A stretch of DNA of 64,000 nt. Origin: Diphasiastrum complanatum. Lineage: Eukaryota > Streptophyta > Lycopodiopsida > Lycopodiales > Lycopodiaceae. Each line of letters starts with the position of its first letter. Position 1 is the stretch's first letter. Below, piece by piece: positions 46,866-59,172 of this stretch. The notes under the pieces are model-generated. The model did not search any database and was not told the DNA's origin. It saw only the letters and a program-made list of their open reading frames with translations. The DNA lies in contig MU832129.1 in the NCBI GenBank assembly GCA_029204225.1, positions 1-64,000 of the forward strand. The letters are read 5' to 3'. A program made the position numbers and the translations under genes.

Positions 46866-49800
46866 ATGGCTTCCAATGGTGGGATCATGCTAGAGTCTAG
46901 TGAAAGGTTGAGTTCATCAAACTACTCTACTTGGAAAGTGAGGATGGAGTCCTTACTTGAGTTGAATGAACTCATGGACATAGTTGCAGAAATTGAAGAG
47001 AGACCTCTCACACTTCAAGAGCAACAAAGGTTTGATAAGAAGGCCAAAAGGGCTCTTCATATCATTAAAATGAATGTTACAAATGAACTTCTCAAGGAAG
47101 TTGGAAAGTGTCAAAGTGCAAGTGAGGCATGGAATGCCTTAAAGAAGCTCTTTGAATCAAAGTCCACATCTAGGGTATTGACCCTAAGGAGACAAATATT
47201 TTCTAGTAGGCAAAGAGAGGGTGAAAGTGCTCATGCATTTATCTTGAGAGTTAAGTCCCTAAGTGATGATTTAGCATGCATTGATGAGAATATAAAAGAT
47301 GGTGAAATAGTCCAAGTTATGTTGAATGGTTTGCTAAATGAACATGCTAACCTTGTGCAAAGTTTTGCCATTCAAAGAGTCTTGCCAAGTGTGGTTGACT
47401 TGCAAGAAATCTTATTGGCTGAAGAACATAGGTTGCAATCAAAGCTTGATGGTGCATCCTTGCAAGGTGGAGGTGAAGAGGCTTTCTTCACAAAAGGCAA
47501 ATTCAAGGGCAAAGGTAAAGGCAAAGGGAAATGGTCCAAAGGTGGTAACTTTGATCATGATGATCACTCTTCCTCTTCCTCTTCTACTAAGAACAATAAG
47601 TCAAAGTTCAAGTGCTTTTATTGTGGGATAAAAGGTCATTTTGCAAATGAATGTTATAAGAAGAAAAGAGAGCAAGGAGAGAGGCAAGGAAATCTTACAA
47701 TAGATGAGGAAGAACATAACACATGTGAATCACTTGTTATGACTTCAAGTTTGTTAGCCAACATAGATGATAATGATCCTTGGTGGATTGATAGTGGAGC
47801 CTCATCTCACATGACAAGACATAAGGAATACTTTACATCCTTATTGTCTTATGAGGGAGAAGGTAACATCATCTACACTACAAATGATGGTCAATGTGAC
47901 ATCAAAGGCATAGGCACTATTCCTATTTCCCTTTCAACAAATAGGAAAGCAAATCTTGAAAATGTTTTGTACATTCCTTCAATCACTAAGAATTTGCTTA
48001 GTGTAAGTCAAATGATTGACAAAGGACTTGATGTGGAGTTCATTGGAGATGCATGTTTGATAAGTAAATGTGGATCCTTGATTGCTCAAGGTAGGAGGCA
48101 TGGTAAACTTTTCAAGCTTGATGCATGTGTGATCTCTAATCATGAAGGATGTATGGCTAGGGAGCAATTGACAAACCAAGAAGTTTGGCACAAGAGGTTG
48201 GGCCATCCCAACTTCAAATATTTGGAGGTAATGGCAAAGAAAGAGCTTGTTCTTGGTCTCCCTAAAAGTCTTGTTGCAAACAATAGTGTTTGTGAACATT
48301 GTGCCTTGTCCAAATCTCATAGACTTGCTTATTCTAGATCTACTTCTAGACCTAAAGAAGCTTTTCAACTTGTGCATTCTGATATTCATTCTTCTAGTAC
48401 AACTAGCAATGGTGGGGCAAAGATGTATGCAACTTTCATTGATGACTTTAGTAGGTATACTTGGATCTATCTTCTTAAAAGTAAGGATGAAGTGTTTGCT
48501 GCATTTGTCAAGTTCAAGAATGAAATGGAAAACCAATTCAATACAAAGATCAAATGCTTAAGATCTGATAATGGAGGGGAATACACCTCAAATAGGTTCA
48601 AAGACTTTTGTATAGCACATGGGATTAAGAGGGAGATGTCTAGTCCTAGGACTCCACAACAGAATGGAGTGGCCGAGAGGAAGAATAGAACCCTTTGTGA
48701 ATGTGCCAAGGCAATGAGACTACATGCTAATCTTGCTAAGTCTTTTTGGGGGGAAGCTTTAGCATGTGCTAACTATCTATGTAATAGATGGACAAGTGCT
48801 TCCTTGGATGGTAAAACTCCTCATGAGGTTCTTTATGGTAGAAGGCCGAGTGTCAAGCATTGTAGGATCTTTGGATGTACATGTTTTGTCAATATCACAC
48901 TTGATGATAGAACTAAAGAAGATCCTTCATCAAAGAAGGGTGTGTTTGTTGGCTATAGTGAAGTAAGCAAGGCTTACAAAGTGTACATTCCTTCTACAAA
49001 GAAAGTTGTCATAAGTAGGGATGTCATCTTTCATGAAGAGAATGTTTCCAATGTTGTTGATGTTGATGTTGATGTGCCTACTAATCATCATGATGTGCAA
49101 GATGTCTTGGATGAAGATGGAGATGCCACTCCAAAGCAAACTTCAAGGAAGACTCAAAGGCAAAGGGCTAAGCCATCAAGGCTAACCTATGATGAAAAAG
49201 GAAAGCAAGTGGTGGACAACTCTAACTTTGCTTTTCTTACCTCTTTTGATGAACCAACTTGTGTAGGTGAAGCAATTCAAAAGAAGGAATGGATCCAAGC
49301 CATGGATCATGAGCATCAAGCACTCATCAAAAGCAACACATGGAGGTTGGTAAAGCTTCCAAAGGACAAGAAGGCAATTGGTTGTAAGTGGATCTTCAAG
49401 ATCAAGACAAATCAAGATGGATCAATCAACAAGTACAAGGCAAGGTTGGTGGCAAAGGGGTATGCTCAAGAATATGGTATTGACTATGATGAGACCTTTG
49501 CACCCGTGGCAAAGATGGTAACTATTCGAATCCTAATCTCTCTTGCAACTCTTTATGATTGGGATATGTGGCAAATGGATGTTACTAATGCCTTCTTGAA
49601 TGGTAATCTTGAAGAAGATATTTACATGGAGCAACCCGAGGGCTATGTTTCACATGATGAGCCTAATCATGTGTGCTATCTCCAAAAGAGTTTGTATGGG
49701 CTAAAGCAAGCACCAAGGAGTTGGTATGCTAAGCTCAATTCCTTCTTACTTTCTCAAAACTTTGTTATGAGTGAGTATGATCATTCTCTCTACTTTAGAT

Positions 49801-50818
49801 TGAATGAAAATGATATCACTTTACTTTTGATCTATGTTGATGACATTATCTTAAGTGGTGGTAACAATCTAGATATAGATGAAATCAAGATGGCACTCAA
49901 AAGAGAGTTTGAAATTCAAGATCTTGGTAAACTTCATTATATCTTAGGAATAGAGATTATTAGAACTTCTAGATCTACATTCATATGTCAAGAAAAGTAT
50001 GTTAACTCTATTCTAAAAAGGTTTCATATGGAAGATTGTAAAGTTGTTTCTACTCCTATGGAATCAAATGTAAAGCTAACTACAAGAAGTAATGAAAGAT
50101 CCTTCAAGGACATTACTCTCTATAGAAAGCTAATAGGATCTCTTATATGGTTAACCATCACAAGACCTGATCTAAGCTTTGTGGTTGGTAAACTAAGTCA
50201 ATTTATGCAAGATCCTAGTGAGGCTCATTGGAAGCTAGGAAAGAGAGTACTTAGATACATTCGGGATCTAGAGATTTTGGCATCTTGTATGGAGGTACTA
50301 CACCTAACCTTTGTGGATTTTCAGATTCAGATTTTGCAGGTGATCAAATGGATAGGAAGTCAACAAGTGCCTTTGCAATCTATCTTGGAGATGGAGTGGT
50401 CTCATGGCTATCAAAGAAGCAACCAACTATCTCTCTATCTTCCACCGAAGCCGAGTACAAGGCATTAACAACATGCACCAAGGAGATTCTTTGGATCAAG
50501 AGGATGTTATTGGATCTTCACTTGCTGGAACCAGAGAAGACTCCAATCATACTTTGTGATAACCTTTCAGCCCAAAGCTTGGCAAGCAATCCTGTTTTTC
50601 ATGCAAGGAGCAAGCACATTGAGATTGCTCACCATTTTGTGAGAGATCAAGTCATTGCCAAAGAGGTGGAGCTTCAACATGTCTCTTCAAAGGAGTGTGT
50701 GGCTGATATCTTCACCAAACCATTGGGAAAGGACCTATATTTAATGCATAGATCTAATCTTGGAATGTGCTCAAAGACTATGTTGAAACTAGCATCCAAT
50801 GTTGAAGAGGGAGTGTGA
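46866..50818 (+). mobile_element. gag-pol coding region of copia G
   Basis: Domains in order: gag from ATG 46,866 (MASNGGIMLESSERLSSSNY; STWKVRMESLLELNELMDI); knuckle CFYCGIKGHFANEC (about 47,612-47,655); aspartic protease WWIDSGASSHMT (about 47,780-47,815); GAG-pre-integrase with HKRLGHPNF (about 48,190); integrase core (HSDIHSSST...TFIDDFSRY, about 48,375-48,460, and ERKNRTLCECAKAMR, about 48,675); reverse transcriptase (ARLVAKGYAQEYGIDYDETF, about 49,440; LLIYVDDIILSGG, about 49,825); and RNase H (DRKSTSAFAIYLGDG; SSTEAEYKAL; ARSKHIEIAHHFVRD) up to about 50,818. Protease precedes integrase and RT, which is the copia order. Confidence 0.93.
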
Positions 50819-51468
50819 AAATTGTCAACATTTCCTAGCTAGTTTGAGGCCTAAATTGGCTAAAATTGTAAATAGTTTTGGTTCTGGAGTTTCACACGTG
50901 TGAACCAGGCCACAATGTTTTTATTTACTGTATTTTTTCAGTATGATGAAGTGTCAAACTTCATACCCTTCAAAATGAGACCATTTTGATGTATTTTGGT
51001 CATATAAGCCATTTTTAGCTATTTTTCCTATATAGGGAATATCTAGGGTCAAGTACCTTCTAGAGAGAGGAGAGAGAGTCATCTTCCTCATCCATAAATA
51101 GTAGGGAAGTCGTGGAGAACAGGTTGGAGAAACCTTTTGTATGCTTCATTGAGATCAATAGATCATTGTCATTGTTTCTTCCTCCATTGAGAGCATTGTT
51201 GTGTGTATTGTCTTCAAGCTATTGTGTATGATCTTAGGTGCTTTCCAAAAGTGGTAGGCTGATGTATTATGGACTGTATAATGCTATTTTGGGCCGCACT
51301 TGATGTTTATGGAAGTTTCCATTTGTGATAAATGCTTTTTGATCAAGTTCTTTGCATTCTAGATAGCATAGAATGTGTTGCCAATTCCTAGCTTATGTAG
51401 TTTGGAGTGCAAGCATTCAAGCCAATGATCTTGGAGTTTAGATCCACTTAGGATCTGTATTTTTCACA
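50814..51468 (+). repeat. 3' LTR of copia G
   Basis: 655 bp and the same as the 5' LTR apart from about one base by eye. The palindrome copy lies at 50,891-50,904. It is followed by the second copy of the AAATC target duplication. Confidence 0.95.
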
Positions 51469-51603
51469 AAATCCACCTTTTCCAGTTTTTAAAGCCTTTC
51501 CGTCATTTTTAAGCCTTTTCACCTTTCTGAAAGACTTTTTCTCTTTTTTCCATCTTTGTCACTGCCACCTCTTATCAAGCACCTAACCAGAATCACTAAC
51601 ATC

Positions 51604-53687
51604 ATGACATCCTCTTCTTTTAACAAATCCACCAGGTTGTCCTACGGGAGATACCTACTGCTACCCAAATTTGGGCCTTGTCGTCTGACTCTTTGGTTGC
51701 TCCATGGGTTCAAGTAGTCGGCCCCCTTATCAAAGCAATGGCCATTTACCCGTGCTCTTCTCCTCCGCAATTAACATGGACCTTGCTCTTCATGCATACG
51801 CCTCATGGGACGAGAAGAAATCTCGTTTCCACTTCTTGTACCAAGGTACCACGTACCGAGTGCTAGTTAATGCCAATTCCATGGTCACCATCGAAATCGT
51901 TTATGGTGATCGACCTCCGCCATCACACCGTCGACGAGCCGCTAATATCATCAAACCTTACGTGTCACCTCTCACTCCTAAAATCCAAGTACAGACTAAC
52001 AATGGTTATTTGATCGAAGCTATCAATGACCCCACCATCCAGGCTGCTGCTCACTTGTTGAACAACTTTTTAGTTGTGTCAACTTTTCGCAAGGAGCATA
52101 TCCAATTCACCCTCCTAAGCCAAACTATGGAATCCTTCAAAGAATTTCCTAACACCTCTGTTGTGTCTTATAATTGACAGAGCTTTCTCTGCAACTTCGC
52201 TTGCGCACTCCTTCAACATAAGGTTCAGGGGTTTAACCATTCAGAAATACTCTCCACCACCGTTTCATACACTAACCTTTTTCCACATTCCACTGTATTT
52301 ACCTCTGCTCATCCAGCCATTACTAACTCATCGGTTAGCAAACGCATGTGTGGCACCGCCTCCATTTCCGCTAGCCCTCCTGCCACTCAACAACGCACCG
52401 CACTATCACATCCTCCATCTACTTCTTTCACAACCATTGCCTCTGCTTCCACCCAACCATCCCCTGCTTCCACCGTCTCAGTTTCTATCGCTCCAATCCC
52501 TCCCCCTTATGTCGCCGTTCTCACTTCTTCCACACCATCCATGACTATCGCTTCTTCCATACCTCCTGCATCCACTTCTACCCCACTTCTTAGCATAAAC
52601 CCTCTTGATTCACAACTCTTTGCAAACACACTCGACTGGATGAACATCATTAACCTCACGCCCCCAACTGGCTCCTCACCTGTTCTGTCTCCCTCCATCC
52701 TCGACATCGTCCTTCAATTTTCTATCGTTTCAATCGTTCCATCTTTCGGACATCCATTGTACAACCTCTCTCCACCACAGCCACTCCTCTCACACCCCCT
52801 CTAGCTTCATCTCATCAGCTTGTCGAGGGTGACACCGTTGTCCGATGACGCATTTGTGCAAACAGAGTATGTGCGCTCGCTTGATCATGTTGACTCCACC
52901 ACACCAAACGACAAGTAGCACCATATCAGCCGGGCCCACGAACATCACATCGGCCTACCAACTCTTGGGAACTTCTGTCCAGGATGCGGTAGCGGCCCGA
53001 GCCATACTAGACGGCCGTGTGATGGAACTAGCTACCGGCAACATGCAGCTGCGAGCAGAAATCACCCAGCTCTAGCAGAACTTGTGAATAGCCCAACAAC
53101 ACAAACAAGTAGAAAAGCATGAGGTGCTGAAATCGATAAAGCACGAAGATGATATCCAGGGGTACATCAAGGGCCTCACAAAATCCGCAATGGACACAAG
53201 CGAAAGTCAAAGAGGTCCAGCAACAAGCCACACAACGCCTCGCTCCACTCCAGGCTCAACTGACAATATTTGAAACCAAAAATCAACGCTTGGGAGCGGA
53301 GGTGCAGAGCCTGCAAGATGGAAAAGCCACATGGCTAGCCCAGCCAATCCTTGTCAATCGTCCTCTTAGCCAAGCAACAGTGAATGTTTACCTGCGCATA
53401 CCTGCTGGCTACCAGGCAGAATTCAACAAGTATCACACAAGTGCCATTCACGAGCTGGCATAAACAAAGAACGTCCTCAAGGCATGCCAGCAACACATAA
53501 AACAACAACCCCAACTGGCTGCGATGGTGATTCCAACGCCACCCATGCTTGAAGTTGCAATGGCTAGTTCCAACCAGGATAAAGAGAAACAGGCAGCGGG
53601 GCTGAAGCCTCAAGAACAAGCATCAAATACCGAGAGGCCAATGTGCAAGACCAAAGCCCGACCGACCATGGCAGATCAGAGCCATTT
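51604..53687 (+). other. Unrecognised gene X, copy 2 (broken)
   Basis: Starts at ATG 51,604 (MTSSSFNKSTR). Parts match copy 1: an N-terminal globular region (INMDLALHAYASWDEKKSRF; VQTNNGYLIEAINDPTIQAA; AHLLNNFLVVSTFRKEHIQF, to about 52,177); the DAFVQTEYV string (about 52,847); a coiled-coil segment (DAVAARAILDGRVMELATGN, about 52,983); and a Lys/Gln-rich tail with EKQAAGLKPQEQ (about 53,583). Unlike copy 1, it has a Pro/Ser/Thr-rich segment of about 600 bp (about 52,200-52,800) between the globular part and the coiled coil. The far C-terminal part seen in copy 1 is not present; an LTR of copia I begins there. Broken, with several breaks. Function unknown; see copy 1 for alternatives. Confidence 0.55.
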
Positions 53688-54884
53688 TGGATTATTCTCC
53701 TTCTTGCCAATCGACTAATCGATTTTAATCTTCATCTGTTGTTTATCCAATTCTATGGATTTTTTCGTTCTTTTACAATCTGCAGTTTTACAAGTATTTT
53801 TACACAATTTGTAGAATTACACGGAGTTTTACCACAATGTTGCATTTCATTTTCTCTCAATTCGGCTTTTTCACCTGTCAGGAAATACACGGAGTTTTAC
53901 CTTGGTGTCATTTCGGTTTTTCATTTTTTGCGAAGTTGTCGCCTGTCAGGAATCTCGTGTAAAAAAGCAGTGTCATTTTTGCGTTTTTCGCCTGTCAGGA
54001 TTTGCGAGCAAATATGCAGTCGCATTTTTCACTTGAAAAAATGTCGCACTTTTCGCTTTCTCCAAAGAGCCTCAAAAGTTAAGGACATGACTCTGGCAAA
54101 GTGTATGGCAACCCTAAATCAGTTTTTAAAGCACTGTCGCGTTTTTCGCAAAATTTCAATACTGTCATCTTTTTGCGATAGTGTCACCTTGTAATTGTTT
54201 TAGTTCATTTTTGCAGAAGTGACAGTTTGGTTCATTTATGCAGACAGAACGTTTACGGCCAATTTCATCGCTTATCAACAGTCAATGACAAGGAACCGGA
54301 TGGATGCCAGCGGATATCAGCCAACTGGCAATTGCAATTGACGACCTAATTTCTTAGTATAAATAGCTGATCATATTCATAATGTAAGCAGTTTAATATC
54401 AGCAAGTATTGCAAGTTAGCTCTCTATCAAGCTTTTAAGCTTGAACTCTCTTTAACATTCTAGCTCAGATTTTAGAATTATATTTTAGAGTTGCTATTGT
54501 ACTATTGCTTATCAGCATAGCTGCTTATTATCAAACTTATCCTCAATTACTCAGAGACAGCTTAGAGTGCGCGGTTTTTATCCGCTAATGTTTTGCATTC
54601 ATTAGCATTTAATTTATTTTTCTGAATCAATACTATCTTTTATTGTATTCAGTATATGTCAGAATGCATGCGTCTCTGTATTTCCTTTGTGATTGATGAA
54701 ATTGTCTGAAAATTCAATATTTCATGTTTGGCTACGTAATCACTTAGTATCTAGCGTTTTCAAAGCTAGTTGCTAAAGATTGAACGTGATTCCCATCACT
54801 ACTGCTTTGTTCAATTTTTTATAGGCGTAGTCATGCACTAGAAGTAGGAAGTTTCCGCTATGATTATCTAACCTATTTTTGACA
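53688..54884 (+). repeat. 5' LTR of copia I (type 2, about 1.2 kb)
   Basis: Ends TTTTTGACA directly before the primer site. The first half is rich in GTCGC, CCTGTCAGG and TTTTTCGC strings. A TATAAATAGC box lies at about 54,357. The start near 53,688 is inferred from alignment with the LTR that ends at 27,735. Confidence 0.75.
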
Positions 54885-57590
54885 TGGTATCAGAGCAATT
54901 TCACTACTTCTTTATCTGATTCCTTCATGATATTAGAGTGAAAGCCCTAATACTTGATATCTTTCGTGATATCAAATTGATATCAAGCTCTTCAGTTCTT
55001 TCCGATCTTTCAGTATCAAAGAATTGGTTTTCTATTGTTGAGATTACTACATCTTAGCGTCATCGATACAATCGACAGACTAAATTCCAGATGGATTCTC
55101 AAAGTAAAGTCGGTCTCATCACAAACAAGCTGAATAGATCCAATTATCATTTGTGGAAATCTAAGATGAAGACCTTGCTAATCGCCAGCAAATTATGGGA
55201 TGTTGCTACAGGTATAGAAGTAAAACTTGAAGACGACGACTCAAAGTGGAAATCAAAGGATGGTAAAGCTTTCGCGCTTATTATCCTCAATATATCAGAT
55301 ACACAGATTGGACACACAGCTGAAGCTAAAATGTCAAAAGGTGTTTGGGACATCCTGAACTCACTATAGGATGTGAGGGATGTAACTACCAAGTTACATC
55401 TACGAAGGAAATTCTTTACATTCAAGATGTCTGTTGGTGATTCTCTTCATAATCACATTAACCAGTTTAAGAGTCTCTTGCAACAAATGGCTGTTGTCGG
55501 ATCAGTCATGGACGATCAAGACACAATTATGACATTGCTTTCAAGCTTGCCCTCTACATATGAGAACTGAGTGATGATCATATCGACACACTCAGACTTA
55601 ACTCTTACTAGAGTTATCACTATGTTGCTGCAAGAAGATAATAGAAGAAGTCAAGACACTTCGTCGACTTCCTCCTCTCAAGCTCTATATGTCAACAAAG
55701 GCTCTAAGCGACAGAAGCAGCAAAGCTCCAAGAAGGCTGCAACGAATCAGAAGTCAACTCAAAGTCAAGAACAATCATCGAATCCACAGTCGAAGAATAA
55801 GATGTTTTGGTATTGCAAGCGCAATGACCATGAGATCAAGGATTGCCGAATTCTCCAAACGAAGAACACAGCCAAACAACCTGATCAACAAGCAAACACA
55901 GTCTCATCATCTCCCCAGGTTGAAGTGGACGAAGGCGCATTTATGGTCAAAGATCAAAACACGTTTTTGGATGATTCATGGTTTCTAGATTCTGGAGCAA
56001 CTCAACATATGACCAATCAACGTGAGATCTTCAACTCCTTCACGTCTTACAACACGAAGAAATTTGTTCATCTTGGTGACAATAGTACTCACACTATTGA
56101 AGGAGAAGGTACTGTAAGATTGCGATTCTAGCACGATCAATTCAAATTACTATCAAAAGTCTTATATGTTCCTAAACTCTCTACAAATCTGTTATCAGTA
56201 AGTAGAATTACAGATTTAGGTCATAAGATAGAATTTGAATCTGATCAATGCAAAATTATTGATAGGAGTAATAAGATCCTTGCACTCGGCAATAGGCATG
56301 GTTACTTATATAGATTGGCACATTGTTATTCTGGTCTAGTCAAGCCTTGAAAACCTCTGTTTTAGTCAATAAAATATTACTATGGAATCATCGCTTAGGA
56401 CACTTGAATCATGCATCTATTTTGAACATGTCCAATTAATCCATGGTTCTTGATCTCGACTATCCTTCTAGTAAGGTTGATCTCCCTGTCTGTCATAGCT
56501 ACATTTTTGGAAAGCAGGCTAGGATTTTTTTTAGATCAAACCATATGCATGCGGCAAAAGGTCTGCTAGATGTTGTTCACACAAATATATGTGGACCAAT
56601 GCAAACTCCTTCATTATTAGATGCAAAGTATTTTATTACCTTTATTGACAAGTTTTTCAGAAGGATAGTTGTTTATTTTATTAAACAAAAGTCAGAGGCT
56701 TTCATCAAATTCAGACAGTTCAAAGAGCATGTTGAGAATCAAACTGGCAAATGAATCAAAGCACTGAGGTTAGATAACGCGGGAGAATACATCTCCAACG
56801 AATTCAAGGAGTACTACCTCAACAATGACATTGAGCAGCAATATATTACCTCCTATTCACCTCAATCAAATGGTCTTGATGAGAGAAAGAACAGAACCTT
56901 AGTTAAATCGACAAAGTGCATGTTATCACATGCGACACTTCCAAAGTCCTTCTGGGCTGAAGTTGTTTCAGCAACAACCTATATACTATAACAAATGTCA
57001 TACTAAAGGCCTCTCAAACAAAACACCGTTCAAAGTCTGGACAAGTACCAAACCTTCTTTATCAAACTTACGAGTTTTTGGATGTACTGATCTCAGGAAG
57101 AAGCTCAACTTCCAGAGTATCAAATGTGTTTTCATCAGCTACACTACTTCAGATCAAGCCTACAAGTTGTTTCATCCCATCGAGTCAAAGATATTCACTA
57201 GTCGAGATGTCATCTTCATAGAAGATCAGTTTCAAGACCTCAAAGAAAAGGGCAGTTCCCATGTAGTCGACTTGTCAGATTATCCTGATGCTTTGAACTT
57301 TCCAGTTTCGCATGCGACTATTCCCATTGAAGGTCCAAGTTCTTCTACTTCCAACGAACAACGAATCAACGGTGGGACAGAAGATGATGATGTTGCAGTT
57401 CAGCAACTACAGTATGATAGAAATGATCAACTTCCTCTATTACCCAGAAGATCTTCAAGAACCAGCAGACCACCCAACCGGTATATCGACGAGTTTGCAG
57501 CCTACCTTGTTCAAGAACCGACGTCTGTCGAAGAGGCACTCAGTCAGCCTGATTCCGATGTTAAGGGTATTCCTGACAAATTGTAAATAA
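53688..57590 (+). mobile_element. Copia element I: LTR, gag, protease, integrase (broken)
   Basis: LTR type 2 (53,688-54,884), primer site TGGTATCAGAGC (54,885-54,896), gag from ATG 55,091 (MDSQSKVGLITNKLNRSNYH), protease DSGATQHMT (about 55,990), pre-integrase (SRITDLGHKIEFESDQCKI, about 56,205), integrase (about 56,560-56,960), and the integrase-RT spacer (PRRSSRTSRPPNRYIDEFAA, about 57,440-57,500) ending at about 57,590, where another LTR begins. RT and RNase H are not present here. The lineage matches copia B and K at 27-32 kb. Broken, about five to eight breaks, moderately old. Confidence 0.82.
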
Positions 57591-58065
57591 ATAATATCGG
57601 CCAATAAAATGTGTTGCGAGGTCATGACATCCTGCACGTATAAGCCCATGGCCCAATGAGCACGCAAGTTGAGTTGTAAATAGAATAATAGACTTGGGCC
57701 CCTTTGTAATAAAAATAAAACCTGAGGCCCAAAGTCATTTTAAACTTAGAAGTCTATTATTTTAGAGTTGGGTCAAAATGGAGACTCACATGAATCATGT
57801 GAAATCCAATGTACTTTTTTGAGACCTTTGAATCAAGTTGGGTCCAAGATGAGTGGATAGGATTAGTGTACATATTAGCCAATAGTATTCGGGGGCAAGG
57901 GCCTTCCCCGTTTATAAAAAGGCACCTCATGTACTCTATTTTCCATGCATAATGAGAAGGAGAAAACTCTACCATTTTTTGAAAGAGAAGCATCCTCATT
58001 TGCTATTTAATACTTGCTATTGCTATTGTTGCTTTCTCTTTGCTTTCAAGTTCATGCTTTCTTGA
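57590..58065 (+). repeat. LTR family L1, 5' part
   Basis: Matches the antisense LTR at 20,643-21,461 in reverse: ATGTGTTGCGAGG, GCCCATGGCCCAATGAGCACGC, GACTTGGGCCC, GGGCAAGGGCCTTCCC and a TTTATAAAAAGGC box (about 57,913). It lies between truncated copia I and a gypsy fragment. Confidence 0.7.
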
Positions 58066-59172
58066 TTTCCATAGTGGCTGTAAAGGTCGATCCAACCACA
58101 TGGGCGGTGAAACCTATTGCACCCAAGGCTGATGACAGATCATCCACGACAGATCACACGATAGATCGCCCAAGGCAAGCCAAAGGTGGTCACTACTATT
58201 CAAAGACGGATGTCGTGAAATGGATGGATGCATTAGCAATGATTGACTGCCAAGCATGTCAATACGAATCAGATCCTAAACCTAGCACATCTTCACCTAA
58301 GTGCTACACCATGGATACACCAATCACACTTGGGGTGAATATGATAAACGTGGCATGGTTGTCAGCAGAACCTATTGAAAAACCAGTGGACGATGATTTA
58401 GTTCCTTGGCAACATGCTTTGACTTACAATAAGGAGATAGAGCTGATTGATGAGCAGGTCCTACAGCACATGGACCCAGATCGTTACTGAATTAAGAAAG
58501 TACCAGCTCAACCGCCACAAAAATCTGCTATGGCAAAAGTTTCAAGGATAGATCCACCAAGGGCACCTGCGAACAAGAAGAACCAGTTGAAACAATGCTA
58601 CAACTAGGTGATCTGATAGAGTGATCTACCCGAAGAAGCTATAGCTACAGTGGATGTTGATATTCACAACCACGAGACGAATGTCACACCAGTTTCGAAG
58701 AAAGACAACAAGGACGAATCCACCAATATGACAAAAAAGGGCAAAAAGAATGCGTTGGATTCCTTGAAGTCAATCAGGATGAACTTGGATACAGTGTCAT
58801 CCTCTACTCAGATGGTAGAGAAGCAAAAGATGACCAGTCGGACTAAGATTAATATACTGAAAGAGGAATCTCAAAAAGCACTAGTTCAAGAGATGTCTGA
58901 GACTTTCAAGAATTATACCTTGGACGATGTGGTAATTATGATGCCGCAAGCCTAGCGGGAACCTGATCAAAGTCAGGCGTTAGTGGAACAAGTCTTCAAG
59001 GGACCTGCGCGAACACAACCAATGAACCTTGTCGAGCCAGGTGAAGAAGAAAAGATAGTGAATGTGGGAGTGCAGTTGACGCCCACACAATTCAAAAGGC
59101 TACGATCATTGTTGGTGGAGTGCAAGGACTGTTTTGCCTGGAATTACAGTGATCTGAAGGCATTCCACCAAC
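58066..59172 (+). mobile_element. Ty3/gypsy fragment P (protease-RT spacer)
   Basis: Peptides match the spacer of gypsy H: KVDPTTWAVKPIAPKADDRS, DTPITLGVNMINVAW, DDLVPWQHALTYN, HMDPDRY. It then continues to VNVGVQLTPTQFKRLRSLLV and CKDCFAWNYSDLKA, the usual lead-in to gypsy RT, and stops. A fragment with a few breaks. Confidence 0.8.

Larger units (their letters stand above)
45039..51468 (+). mobile_element. Copia element G, nearly whole and young
   Basis: A full-length Ty1/copia retrotransposon of 6,430 bp. It has two 655-bp LTRs, a primer site TAGTATCAGAGCTGG (45,694), a leader of about 1.2 kb, one long gag-pol coding region, a purine tract just before the 3' LTR (about 50,803-50,813), and a 5-bp target duplication AAATC (45,034-45,038 and 51,469-51,473). 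By eye the LTRs differ at about one base, so the insertion is recent. The coding region looks nearly whole, with about one apparent break. It sits in the 5' region of gene X copy 2. Gag and RT are close in style to the much older element A. Confidence 0.95.
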
